A stretch of 27,278 bases of DNA from a virus: positions 1 through 27,278 of IMG/VR virus record IMGVR_UViG_3300046515_000156; one strand, written 5' to 3'. The notes under the pieces are model-generated. The model was given only the letters and a program-made list of their open reading frames with translations, did no database searches and was not told the origin of the DNA. Made by a program: the position numbers and the translations under genes. Shown one piece after another: positions 7,491 through 15,145 of the stretch (position 1 is its first letter; every line of letters begins with the position of its first letter).

Positions 7491-8753
7491 CTACTCGACG
7501 CGTCGATAAAGCAGAACGCCCAGGCGCAATGCCTCAAGGTACTGCTCACTGTCATCCACAAACCCGGTGACGCCGGTCCAGTCATCTGCACCCTGGTCGA
7601 ATACCGCAATGGCGGGGTCGGCCTTACCCTTCACCAGGACGTGAGCCAGGTAACGACGGCGTAATACCGCTTTGCCCTGGTCGGGCTGCCATTCCAAGCG
7701 CCCCCAGATCTCATCTGGCGTCTTAATGGCTTCAACTAATAGGGGCAACTCGCGAGCTTTGACCTGTTGGGCCAATGCTATTGCGCCGGTTTTGGCATTA
7801 CTGAACATCTCCCGCCCTATGACCAGGGCGTCACCGGTCACGTCACGAAACACTGCTGGGGCAACATCGGTGGCACCGAACTCGCTCAAGAACTGGGTCA
7901 CTGCCTGAGGGGCAGATACTTTGGCCGGGAGCAAGCGCTTTGCCGGGACCGGCCGAGGTTGCGGCAAAGGCCCGCTCGGCTGGCTGTTGGGTAAACCTGT
8001 TGTCGGCGCTGGAGCTACTGACGGTGCAGGTATCAAGTCGCGGGTGTGCAGCTGGGGCACGTAGTTGGTCAAGCGTGATTGACCAGGTGCATATTCAAAG
8101 CCCGGATCGATCCCTTTGGGTACTCGCACAGTGCGGGAGCCACTGGGGCTATTCTTGCCGATGACCCGATCTTCCCACTCAGTGACTGGCGCAGGACCAA
8201 TAGTCAGCCCCTGGCGCTCAACGTCCCTAGCCGAGAGCATGAACTTTTTGCACTTACAGCCCCAGCCGTTTTGCGGGGTATGAGTTGCCCACCATGGGTC
8301 ATCGAGGGGCAAGGTGATGCCGTTCCAGGACAGGTGCATTGGCCGTGGATGCGCACTGTCGCCGTGACGATAGACTGCGTAGGGACGGCGTTTGCGTAAC
8401 TCTGGGTCGGCCATCTGGGCTTCGCGCCCAGCGTTATAAGACTGGCGCAGGTTGGTTTCCCAAATGACATTGGTACGCCAGCCGCGTTCGCCCTGGTACT
8501 GCCAGCCATGTTTGCCGACAACTTGGTCAAAGTCTTTGCGGAACTGTTCTAGGGTGGTGCCGCTGGCGATGGACTTTTCCACGGCGCCCCGCAAGTCGAC
8601 GAGCAGATCCCGTTTCGCGGCACCCGCCACGACGAAGGCGTAGTCGTGTTCAGCGGCGTAAGCATCAGTCCAGGCGCGGGTTGGCAGGTTGACCTTGCCA
8701 CGGAAGTAGTCGATCTGTTCCTTGAATGGCAGTGAGCCGTGAGAGACTGCCAT
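7491..8753 (-). CDS. F: Minor head protein (Mu gpF family) with C-terminal nuclease-like domain
   Basis: A 420-residue protein. Residues about 1-180 form the Mu F/SPP1 gp7-like head morphogenesis domain, with WRTNVIWETNLRQSYNAGR (92-110) and the C-x-C of NGWGCKCKKF (162-171). A Pro-rich linker (about 241-275) follows. The last 140 residues (about 280-420), with DEIWGRLEW and RRRYLAHV, resemble the PBECR (phage Barnase-EndoU-ColicinE5/RelE-like) nuclease-type domains often fused to gpF and portal proteins. Such minor head proteins may enter the cell with the DNA. The gene starts directly after the portal gene (3-bp spacing) and ends 10 bp before gene G. Confidence 0.9.
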   Translation of the reverse strand: MAVSHGSLPFKEQIDYFRGKVNLPTRAWTDAYAAEHDYAFVVAGAAKRDLLVDLRGAVEKSIASGTTLEQFRKDFDQVVGKHGWQYQGERGWRTNVIWETNLRQSYNAGREAQMADPELRKRRPYAVYRHGDSAHPRPMHLSWNGITLPLDDPWWATHTPQNGWGCKCKKFMLSARDVERQGLTIGPAPVTEWEDRVIGKNSPSGSRTVRVPKGIDPGFEYAPGQSRLTNYVPQLHTRDLIPAPSVAPAPTTGLPNSQPSGPLPQPRPVPAKRLLPAKVSAPQAVTQFLSEFGATDVAPAVFRDVTGDALVIGREMFSNAKTGAIALAQQVKARELPLLVEAIKTPDEIWGRLEWQPDQGKAVLRRRYLAHVLVKGKADPAIAVFDQGADDWTGVTGFVDDSEQYLEALRLGVLLYRRVE

Positions 8754-8755
8754 GG

Positions 8756-10312
8756 TTACAACCCTCTCAGGATGTCGTCGCGCCCAGCCAGGCTGGCGGC
8801 TGCCAAGCCATCGGCAATAGCATCCGCCAACCCACTTGTGGTCATTGTCGGATAGGTTTCAATCAGCCGATCTCGGAACTCTTCCAGGCTGCTGACTGAG
8901 TCGAGCAGTTCCTTGATCTGCTCGACCATGTCATCCATATACCCCCCAACAGCACGCTCCATTGTTCGCACCTGGTTATCCACGATGTCTGGAATTACCA
9001 CCGGTTTAGTTGGTACTTGCTCGCTGTTGATCGCCTGGGCCAACACAGGAGTGGCTACTGGCGCCGGGATGCCCAATAGCTCGGCACCCTCGGCCGGAGC
9101 CGGGATATTGAGCTTGTCGCGGATAACCGACTGCTCGACCTTTAACCCCAGCGGCACAAGCTTTTCGAGTGCCTCGATCAAGATCTTGGTGTTTTCAGGT
9201 TTTGGAACGTCGATGATCAGCCGCGGATATGGCCGACCAGGTGCAAAGTTTAGATCGCACCAGGGCCGAACAAAGTAGCGGTTCAAGGTGTTCGATTCGG
9301 CCTTGGCATCAGCTTGCAACAGATCCAGACGCACTTCGTTATGGATCGTTGCCTGGGCTTGGCTGGAGCCGTCGTCAGTAGACATCGTCTGACCGACCAC
9401 AGCTTTACTGACCTGCTTGTCCCACCACTCGGCCAGGCCTTTGAAGAAGTCACCTGCGCCGGTCACGTTCGCCGCCTGGGTGAAGTCGATTTTCATGCTG
9501 TCCGGGATTACTGCCGCCGCATCGCTGCCAAGGTTGGCTACAGCTGACATCAGGGTGTTGATATCGTCTTTGCTCGCGCCTGGCCCGTAGCGACCAACAC
9601 GCATGGGCATGCCGAAGATGTCAGCGAAACCCATCCAGTCCTTCCAGGTCCAGGCCTTGCACATGTAACCAACGGCCGCCAGACGTGCCAGGCCACCCCG
9701 GATCGGCAGGCCGGAACGGATGCGCGGTAGGTGGACGATGAACTTGTATGGCACCAAAGGAATGCCGTTGACCATGTCGGCCTCATCGAGCAGGCGCAGC
9801 TCGCGCCCAGTTTCGCGGTCGAACTGGAAGAAACGCTGGTCCCTCGGTTCAAAGCGCGACGGATTCCAGGTCTTACCGCTACGGTCCCACATGATTTCGG
9901 AGACGGCATAGCCCTTGCCCATGGCGTCGGTGAGGTCAGCTTGCAGTTCGCCGAACTCGGGTGAGTCCACGACTTCCTTGAGTTGATCGGCGCGGCGCAC
10001 GTCCTCAGGGTCGTCGCTGGCGGCTTCGACTCGGATTGCCAGGCCAGACACTGCCAGCTTGCGGGTGCCCAACACCGAGGCGTAATGCAGATCCCGCTCT
10101 TCCATTTCCTCTGCAAGGGTCAGGTAGTCATGCGCAGTACCTTCGGCAGCGGCTTGCAGAATGCTGGCGAGACGACCAGGTGTCAGGCCGCTGGCCACTG
10201 ACTGGTGCCAAACCTGGCGAATGCCGGTGGTGCGAGCAGCGGCCTGCTCTTCGGTGAGCTTGTCGTACTGGATCGGGCGACCATACTGGTCGACGATTTT
10301 GGATTGAGCCAT
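8756..10312 (-). CDS. Portal protein (Mu gp29 family, DUF935)
   Basis: A 518-residue protein of the DUF935 portal family. It forms the dodecameric ring at the head vertex through which DNA is packaged. The N-terminal MAQSKIVDQYGRPIQ, the AEEMEERDLHYASVLGTRK block (about residues 67-85) and the DRETGRELRLL/KFIVH segments are typical of Mu gp29. The ATG at 10312 shares one base with the terminase stop (TAATG), so the two genes are coupled; a longer in-frame start 27 bp upstream is not needed. The gene F start follows 2 bp after its stop. Confidence 0.95.
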   Translation of the reverse strand: MAQSKIVDQYGRPIQYDKLTEEQAAARTTGIRQVWHQSVASGLTPGRLASILQAAAEGTAHDYLTLAEEMEERDLHYASVLGTRKLAVSGLAIRVEAASDDPEDVRRADQLKEVVDSPEFGELQADLTDAMGKGYAVSEIMWDRSGKTWNPSRFEPRDQRFFQFDRETGRELRLLDEADMVNGIPLVPYKFIVHLPRIRSGLPIRGGLARLAAVGYMCKAWTWKDWMGFADIFGMPMRVGRYGPGASKDDINTLMSAVANLGSDAAAVIPDSMKIDFTQAANVTGAGDFFKGLAEWWDKQVSKAVVGQTMSTDDGSSQAQATIHNEVRLDLLQADAKAESNTLNRYFVRPWCDLNFAPGRPYPRLIIDVPKPENTKILIEALEKLVPLGLKVEQSVIRDKLNIPAPAEGAELLGIPAPVATPVLAQAINSEQVPTKPVVIPDIVDNQVRTMERAVGGYMDDMVEQIKELLDSVSSLEEFRDRLIETYPTMTTSGLADAIADGLAAASLAGRDDILRGL

Positions 10313-11865
10313 TACCAAATGCCTTTTTTGGAGCGCCAACCGGCGCCGATCTGGATCTCGCGATCATGCTGGGACGCGGGCTGGACTCGGTGATATTCGA
10401 TGATCTCGATTTCCAGGCGGGATGCGTAGTCAGCCAGGACGGCGGCGATACCGGCGTCGCCGTGGCGCTTTGGCCCGGACTTTTCGCCTTTCTCGTTGGT
10501 GCGTTTTTCCGGGATGCGGGCCACGCCCTTGACCATCCGAAAGGCGCGCACGTCGCTAACCACGTCCTTGTCGGCCGGGATGTCGTAGAAGGTGTCGTCT
10601 TCCAGAGCAGCCTTGAACGGCGGCATGTTGTCGCGATACCAGCCCTCGGTGAGCATCACCCGTTCAATACGGTTAAAACCGAACTCAACGGCAGTGTCTT
10701 CCGATAATTGCGAGCCGTTGCCTCTGGCGTCATCGGCGCCCTTGAGGAAATTGGGTAAGCGACGAATGATGTAGAACTTGATTTGCAGTTGCTGCTTGAA
10801 TGGGACGTTACGCAGCTCGACCACAAAGGGCGTGCGTTTGCGCAGGTTCTGTTCTTTGAGCAGCGGCCAGAATACTGAGAGGTCGCCAGAGCGGCCGAAG
10901 TCCATCCCGTAAAAACTCTGCACGTCCAGCGGGATTGCCGAGAGCAACGGGAGCAGATGCTCTTCGCACCATTCCAAGGACTCGGCCAGGCGCAGGTGTT
11001 CCGCGATGGTTTCATAACCCTGCGGGTAGGCCAGGCGCAGAACCGGCACATTGCGATTACTGCGCTGTTCGACCAGGGCCATACTGAGAAAGGCACCGCC
11101 GCCCTGGGATGGAACACAGTCCAGTTCCTCGTCGGCTGCATCGCCGTAGAAGCCGTATACATCCTTCACCCAGGCGAGTTCGTCCTCAAGCCTGTACTCA
11201 ATTCCCTTACGCAAGCAGACACGTTTGTACAGCCCGTCAGCTACTGCTTCACCGAACGTGCAGCGGAAAACTTCGCCATTGCGCTTGCCTGCCCGGATCT
11301 CATTGATCAGGTCATTAAAGGGATTTTCGGTGCCATCGTGGGTGCTGATCACATGGACTTCACCGCCCCAAATCAGAAGTGCCATGGCCGCTTTCAGCAA
11401 CTCGGCCAAGTCCGCATGGAATGCAGCTTCGTCGATCACGACAACGCCCTGACGGCCCCGCAGGTTGGAAGGTCGACTGGTCAACGCGACGATGCGGTGT
11501 CCGCTGGGGAATGCGATGGTGTAGGTCTTGATGTGCTTGTCAGGATCGCTATCAGGCCAGATGCCTTCTTCGATTTGTTCGGCCGCGTAGTTGTATGCTC
11601 GCGCCCACATCGCGCATGCCTGGATATATTCCACGGTCATGTCCTGGTTGTAGCCCAGGTAATAGACCGTCTGGCCGCCCGCCGATTTTTCGGAAGCTGC
11701 CACCAGGACATTGTCTGCCGCTTCGGCCCAGGTGAGGCCAATACGCCGGGACTTCTCGCCCACTTTGAGAGGGGCGCGGATGCCGATCCATTCCTTCTGA
11801 TAGTCAAGTAGCACGGCCGGTGCGAGCAAGGTGGCGGTGCTGTCCAGGATAAGGGGGAGGCTCAC
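10312..11865 (-). CDS. Terminase large subunit (Mu gp28 family)
   Basis: A 517-residue DNA-packaging motor. Visible elements are a Walker A-like EKSRRIGLTW (37-46), Walker B VVVIDEAAF (141-149), a coupling motif VISTHDG (172-178), and the start of an RNase H-like nuclease domain at YGMDFGRSGD (319-328) with Asp322 as a likely metal ligand. Mu-type terminases cut host DNA flanking the integrated phage for headful packaging. The start overlaps the small-subunit gene by 4 bp and the stop overlaps the portal start by one base. Confidence 0.96.
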   Translation of the reverse strand: MSLPLILDSTATLLAPAVLLDYQKEWIGIRAPLKVGEKSRRIGLTWAEAADNVLVAASEKSAGGQTVYYLGYNQDMTVEYIQACAMWARAYNYAAEQIEEGIWPDSDPDKHIKTYTIAFPSGHRIVALTSRPSNLRGRQGVVVIDEAAFHADLAELLKAAMALLIWGGEVHVISTHDGTENPFNDLINEIRAGKRNGEVFRCTFGEAVADGLYKRVCLRKGIEYRLEDELAWVKDVYGFYGDAADEELDCVPSQGGGAFLSMALVEQRSNRNVPVLRLAYPQGYETIAEHLRLAESLEWCEEHLLPLLSAIPLDVQSFYGMDFGRSGDLSVFWPLLKEQNLRKRTPFVVELRNVPFKQQLQIKFYIIRRLPNFLKGADDARGNGSQLSEDTAVEFGFNRIERVMLTEGWYRDNMPPFKAALEDDTFYDIPADKDVVSDVRAFRMVKGVARIPEKRTNEKGEKSGPKRHGDAGIAAVLADYASRLEIEIIEYHRVQPASQHDREIQIGAGWRSKKGIW

Positions 11866-12374
11866 GATGCCATCCCCAAAATCTCGCGCCGGATTTCGTC
11901 GGCCGTTGCCTGAGTCATCCCACCTTTCTTGGCAATTTTATCAACGCGAGCCGCTGCCGTTTCGACCTTCTCCCGCCACTCGGCTTGCCATTTCTTCTGC
12001 ACAACCGAAGCCTTGCCCAGCTCGGCCACAGCTTTGGCTACCTTCGGCAAGTCCATCTGATCACCATCAGTCATCAGCAATTTGAATAGGTGTTCTTGGA
12101 CCAGCCGCATCAACGCTTCGTTGACCGCGCCTTCCTCATCCGGCGCAGCAGCGACCACAGCACGCGCCTGCTCGCTCGCCATCTTCAAGGCCGAGAGCTT
12201 GGACTCGAAGTCCTGACCATAACGATGCAGCGCAGACTTGCTGATTGAAAAACCCTGGGTCGACAGCTCGTTAGCTAGGGCTTCGTAATCGCTGAAGTTG
12301 TTTTCGGCCAAGGCTTTGTCGAGCCAGTTTTTAACTGACTTGGGCAGACTGGCGACTTTGCTGCGCGGGGGCAT
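11862..12374 (-). CDS. Terminase small subunit-like protein (Mu gp27, DUF3486)
   Basis: A 170-residue protein from the ATG at 12374, which has GGAG 9 nt upstream; the open frame reaches 12449 but those residues overlap the preceding gene. The sequence begins MPPRSKVASLPKSVKNWLDKAL, the DUF3486 signature (basic start, then a helical 'SLP..vr..Ld' segment), followed by SKSALHRYGQDFE, which looks like a DNA-binding helix-turn-helix, and then coiled helices. Position next to the large terminase supports a small-terminase role. It is followed by a 4-bp overlap with the large subunit. Confidence 0.87.
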   Translation of the reverse strand: MPPRSKVASLPKSVKNWLDKALAENNFSDYEALANELSTQGFSISKSALHRYGQDFESKLSALKMASEQARAVVAAAPDEEGAVNEALMRLVQEHLFKLLMTDGDQMDLPKVAKAVAELGKASVVQKKWQAEWREKVETAAARVDKIAKKGGMTQATADEIRREILGMAS

Positions 12375-12378
12375 GGCG

Positions 12379-12690
12379 TCAGCTCCAGTATTTTTCTGGG
12401 CGAGCAATACCGGGATTGCAGTCAATGGTGTACTCGGCCACGTCGACACCGTAGTGGGTCAATCCGCAGATCCACGCACCGCTAGACTGTTTCTTCAGGG
12501 TCGCCAAGCTGCGGTCAGCCAGGTAGTCCAGCTCGCGCCGTAGCTCCAGACTGGTGGCGTCGGGGAAGATGCCCTGGATGGTCGACAGCACCACCGCTTC
12601 GTGGGGGTCAACGGGGCGCGATGTGTTGAGGGTAAGGATGATGTACCAACGCAGGGATTCCCGGCGGGCCTTGGCTGGATCAATGTTCAT
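12379..12690 (-). CDS. Mu gp26-like protein
   Basis: A 103-residue protein in the position of Mu gene 26, between gp25 and gp27. The N-terminal RRESLRWYIILTLNTSRP and the ELRRELDYLADRSL segment suggest a small winged-helix fold, matching other gp26-like proteins. No biochemical role is established. The start overlaps the gp25 stop (ATGA), and the gp27 ATG lies 4 bp after its stop. Confidence 0.7.
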   Translation of the reverse strand: MNIDPAKARRESLRWYIILTLNTSRPVDPHEAVVLSTIQGIFPDATSLELRRELDYLADRSLATLKKQSSGAWICGLTHYGVDVAEYTIDCNPGIARPEKYWS

Positions 12691-12998
12691 GGGCGTAATC
12701 CTTTGAGCTGAACGTTTTCTAACTTGAGTGCCAGGCCGTCGAGCTTGGCTTCGATAATGGATTGATTGCGTGCCCAGTCTTCTCGGCGGACGTAGTGCAA
12801 AGGCATCTCGCCACGCAGGCGCTCCATGCCGATCTCCATCTCGCGCAGGCGCTCACTGTCCTTGTCCACCACGGCAAAGCGTTGATCCAGGCGCCGTTCC
12901 ATTTGCACCAGGAGCATTTTCATAACGCCGACAAATGCGCCGAGGATGGTCACGGCGATACTGATCATTTGCCACACCGGCATTTCGAGTGTCGCCAT
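12687..12998 (-). CDS. Mu gp25-like membrane/coiled-coil protein (DUF2730)
   Basis: A 103-residue protein starting at the ATG at 12998, with AAAGGAG 9 nt upstream; the TAATG overlap with the zinc-finger gene fixes this start. An N-terminal membrane segment (about residues 10-30, ISIAVTILGAFVGVMKMLLV) is followed by a long charged coiled coil (QMERRLDQRFAVVDKDSERL). This matches DUF2730 (Mu gp25). Function is unknown; it separates the lysis cassette from the packaging genes as in Mu. Confidence 0.82.
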   Translation of the reverse strand: MATLEMPVWQMISIAVTILGAFVGVMKMLLVQMERRLDQRFAVVDKDSERLREMEIGMERLRGEMPLHYVRREDWARNQSIIEAKLDGLALKLENVQLKGLRP

Positions 12999-13216
12999 TA
13001 GTGCTTGCTCCTTTCGCGACGGGTTTGGCACTGCGCGCAACGCTGCACACCGGGGATGGCTTGGCGCCGTTCTTCGGGTATCGGCATGTCGCAATCAGCC
13101 ACCTGGCAGAACTCGGCCGAGGGGCCGATCAAAATTTCTTGCTGTGCCAAATGAGTCGCTAAAGCGCTTTCGTTGTGCAGGGCTTCCAGGACGCTGGCGT
13201 AGTCACTTGCTTTCAT
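12998..13216 (-). CDS. TraR/DksA-type zinc-finger protein
   Basis: A 72-residue protein with a C-terminal TraR/DksA-type finger: Cys37, Cys42, Cys60, Cys63, with the family signature IPEERRQAIPGVQRCAQCQ (46-64). TraR-like proteins bind the RNA polymerase secondary channel and mimic DksA plus ppGpp, and many phages carry one. The first Cys pair here is spaced C-x4-C instead of the canonical C-x2-C. The gene overlaps the end of Rz by 14 bp and shares a base with the gp25 start. Confidence 0.85.
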   Translation of the reverse strand: MKASDYASVLEALHNESALATHLAQQEILIGPSAEFCQVADCDMPIPEERRQAIPGVQRCAQCQTRRERSKH

Positions 13217-13823
13217 TGCGGGTCCAATTGATCAGGTCTTTGAGCTGCGCCCGGCAGATTCCATACAGCTCGCCATTGCGTACCTGGTTGGTCAGGAGTT
13301 GTTCCTGGGTGACGCCTGAGTCGAGGTCGTCAGCGGTTCCGGTTCCGCTGGCAGGCGCAGAAGTTCGGCCGGAGCCGTTCGCGGTTGGCATTGCGGAACC
13401 GGGGGTAATACCGTTTGCGGCGTTCCACACGCGGACAAAACCAGTAGTGAACACAGCAGCAGGCAGCGGCTCGGGCTGCGTATTGAGGGCGCGGCGATAG
13501 AGTTTGGTAACACGGGCAATATCCCCTGTGAGTCGGTCAGTGGTCTGGCGCAGGGTTTCTTTGGTGTCCGCAAGCTGGCTAGCCAGTTGATTGTTTTTGC
13601 CTTGCTCGATGCGTAGCCGCGCCAGATCTGCATCGGCGGCGAGCTGCTTTTCCACGGCGTGTTCTTTACGCAGAAGCTCGACAGCGGTTTCCCCTTCGGA
13701 CTTAGCCAGGCTGTAGCCTTCGTCGTAGCCGTCCTGGCGATTCAAGTGAAAGCCGTACACCACGACACCGATCACAGCCACGTACCAGAGCAGTGGCTTG
13801 ACCAGGTCAAACAGGCTTTTCAT
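13203..13823 (-). CDS. Rz: Inner-membrane spanin (Rz-like)
   Basis: A 206-residue protein with a single N-terminal membrane anchor (about residues 9-25, KPLLWYVAVIGVVVYGF) followed by a long periplasmic helical region (about 45-105). This is the layout of an i-spanin. It lies directly after the lysin gene (ATGA overlap) and contains, in another frame, an outer-membrane lipoprotein gene of Rz1 type, which supports the call. The C-terminal part (about 125-165) is Gly/Ser/Thr-rich, partly because it is constrained by coding Rz1. Together the pair fuses inner and outer membranes in the last lysis step. Confidence 0.87.
   Translation of the reverse strand: MKSLFDLVKPLLWYVAVIGVVVYGFHLNRQDGYDEGYSLAKSEGETAVELLRKEHAVEKQLAADADLARLRIEQGKNNQLASQLADTKETLRQTTDRLTGDIARVTKLYRRALNTQPEPLPAAVFTTGFVRVWNAANGITPGSAMPTANGSGRTSAPASGTGTADDLDSGVTQEQLLTNQVRNGELYGICRAQLKDLINWTRNESK
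13292..13513 (-). CDS. Rz1: Outer-membrane lipoprotein spanin (Rz1-like), nested in Rz
   Basis: A 73-residue product encoded entirely within Rz in a different frame. It has a signal peptide ending in the lipobox VLSAC (CLLLCSLLVLSAC) and a short Pro-rich mature part (VLPPVPQCQP, LPAEPEPL), exactly the Rz1 type. The proposed start is GTG at 13513, with AGGGG about 9 nt upstream; no suitably placed ATG exists. The lipobox Cys would be lipidated and the protein sorted to the outer membrane to bind Rz. Confidence 0.85.
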   Translation of the reverse strand: MLPNSIAAPSIRSPSRCLLLCSLLVLSACGTPQTVLPPVPQCQPRTAPAELLRLPAEPEPLTTSTQASPRNNS

Positions 13824-14458
13824 TGGCAGACCCCTTGGCCCCAGCCATCAGCGACATACAGGGCTTCCCAGCGCAGCAGGATCAGGCGCGGGTATTGGCG
13901 GTTTTCCTTGAATGCAGCGGCCGAGCGGCCGTTGTTGAACCGCTCGACGGAGTTGAACCAGGTCAGCGGATCGGCCCCTTTAGCCGATGCCAACTTGCGA
14001 TCTTTGATGACCCAGCCCAAACCGCCGTTGTAGGCAGAAAGGATCAGCGCCCCTTGTTCGCAGGGGCCACGCGCCTGGATGCGGTTCGCCAGCCAACGGT
14101 CATAACTGACCAGCGCTTGCATGGACCAAACCGGGTTATACGGCTCGACCTTGCCAAGGGCCTTGGGGAACAGCGCGGCAAGCCAGGTGGCCGTCGAGGG
14201 CATCACCTGGCCCAAGCCTTGCGCACCAACCGGCGACCTGGCGTCGAACTTCCAACGGCTTTCCTGGTGGATCTGCGCGGCGAAGGTGGCGACCGGAGCA
14301 TCCAGTCCCCATTCGGCCTGGGCGATACGGGTCAGGTCACGGCGGTAGCGCTCGGCCTGGTTTGGGATTTCGGCCTTGGCCGGTGGGCTTGCGACCAGGC
14401 CCACCAACAGGCCAATACCGGCCGCAGCTATATATAGAAAGGAACGAGAGCGCCGCAT
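13820..14458 (-). CDS. Endolysin, lytic transglycosylase (SLT domain)
   Basis: A 212-residue protein with an N-terminal hydrophobic segment (about residues 7-24) and a plausible signal-peptidase site after AKA (27-29). The SLT domain follows, with catalytic Glu66 in QESRW, the GAQGLGQVMPSTA motif (78-90) and LSAYNGG (140-146). It cleaves peptidoglycan glycan strands with formation of anhydro-muramic acid. The signal sequence suggests Sec export, so the partner holin may act as a pinholin or timer. The stop overlaps the Rz start (ATGA); the holin gene ends 2 bp before its start. Confidence 0.93.
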   Translation of the reverse strand: MRRSRSFLYIAAAGIGLLVGLVASPPAKAEIPNQAERYRRDLTRIAQAEWGLDAPVATFAAQIHQESRWKFDARSPVGAQGLGQVMPSTATWLAALFPKALGKVEPYNPVWSMQALVSYDRWLANRIQARGPCEQGALILSAYNGGLGWVIKDRKLASAKGADPLTWFNSVERFNNGRSAAAFKENRQYPRLILLRWEALYVADGWGQGVCQ

Positions 14459-14459
14459 G

Positions 14460-14753
14460 TCAGAGCCCCAACGTCAGGCCGAGAACGCAGCCCAGCACGA
14501 CCAGGGCGCGACGAATGCCCGCCAGGGAGCGGTCGCAGGCTGGAACCGCGTCTGGCCGTGCATAGGGAAACAGTGCCCGGTCGAGCCAGTAGCCCAACAC
14601 GCAGCCGAGTGTGACCAGGCCGCACTTGTAGAGGACAACAGGCAATTTGGTTGGGGCGACAATTGCCAGACAGAACAGCAAGGCGATGGTGATCAACGCC
14701 CAGAAGGTCATGCGAGGCGTGCGGGGTTGCCGCTTCGGTGTGGTGGTTGTCAT
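14460..14753 (-). CDS. Putative holin
   Basis: A 97-residue membrane protein starting MTTTTPKRQPRTPR, with about three hydrophobic stretches: 16-33 (FWALITIALLFCLAIVA), 37-53 (around VVLYKCGLVTLGCVLGY) and 82-97 (around ALVVLGCVLGLTLGL). The basic N-terminus, small size and position directly before the lysin fit the putative 2/3-transmembrane holin family. The ATG at 14753 overlaps the stop of the preceding gene (ATGA), so it is probably translated by coupling, as its own ribosome site is weak. Confidence 0.8.
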   Translation of the reverse strand: MTTTTPKRQPRTPRMTFWALITIALLFCLAIVAPTKLPVVLYKCGLVTLGCVLGYWLDRALFPYARPDAVPACDRSLAGIRRALVVLGCVLGLTLGL

Positions 14754-15085
14754 TGGGATACTCGCGGTGAGTTCATGGTGGCGCGCAGTGCGGCCAGTTG
14801 TTGAGCGGCCACAGAGGCATTGCCGCGCACGTAGGTAGGGGCTTGGTATTCGGCGAAGGTTGGCGTGATGGTTCTTACAGGGGGGCGTAACTTTTCCTGT
14901 TCGCGGACGTATTGCTCGGTGCGGGCTTCGGCTTGTGAGATATGCGATTGCACCAACTCCCGCCAGTCGGCCGGAACCTTGGCCCATAGCACCGCACGCG
15001 CTGCATCATCACCTGCGGCTTGAATAAGCTGGGCGAACTGGCGCGGCCGTTGGGGCCGGGAGACTTTGGGGGGAGCGGAATGCAT
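14750..15085 (-). CDS. Hypothetical protein, first gene of the lysis operon
   Basis: A 111-residue soluble protein, basic at the N-terminus (KVSRPQRPRQFAQLIQ). A middle segment reads AKVPADWRELVQSHISQAEART, and the C-terminus is Ala/Gln-rich (ASVAAQQLAALRATM). No membrane segment or signal peptide is visible. I do not recognise the family. It is the first gene after the candidate late promoter at 15146-15167 and overlaps the holin start by 4 bp. The start codon sits 3 nt after a strong leader hairpin, and its Shine-Dalgarno is poor. Confidence 0.75.
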   Translation of the reverse strand: MHSAPPKVSRPQRPRQFAQLIQAAGDDAARAVLWAKVPADWRELVQSHISQAEARTEQYVREQEKLRPPVRTITPTFAEYQAPTYVRGNASVAAQQLAALRATMNSPRVSQ

Positions 15086-15088
15086 AGC

Positions 15089-15125
15089 GCGAACCTGCCG
15101 TTTGAATGAACGGATGTAGGTTCGC
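15089..15125 (-). promoter_or_regulatory. Leader hairpin abutting the first lysis-operon start codon
   Basis: A nested inverted repeat: GCGAACCT pairs with AGGTTCGC (8 bp), and inside it CCGTT pairs with AACGG (5 bp) around a TGAATG/CATTCA loop. It lies between the candidate late promoter and the ATG at 15085, ending 3 nt before that codon. There is no T-tract. The parallel with the hairpin at the gene I start suggests a common role in late mRNA leaders. Confidence 0.6.
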
Positions 15126-15145
15126 GCACGGGGGGAGAAGTTGTA

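Noticed and set aside
10957-11811. A 284-codon plus-strand open frame opposite the terminase
   Set aside because: The minus strand encodes terminase motifs throughout this interval; the plus frame is a GC-driven shadow.
4264-14438. TATATATA tracts near 4266-4275 and 14428-14437
   Set aside because: The first lies between the gp33-like gene and T, and the second is coding sequence inside the lysin signal peptide. Their flanks do not match, so no shared function is supported.
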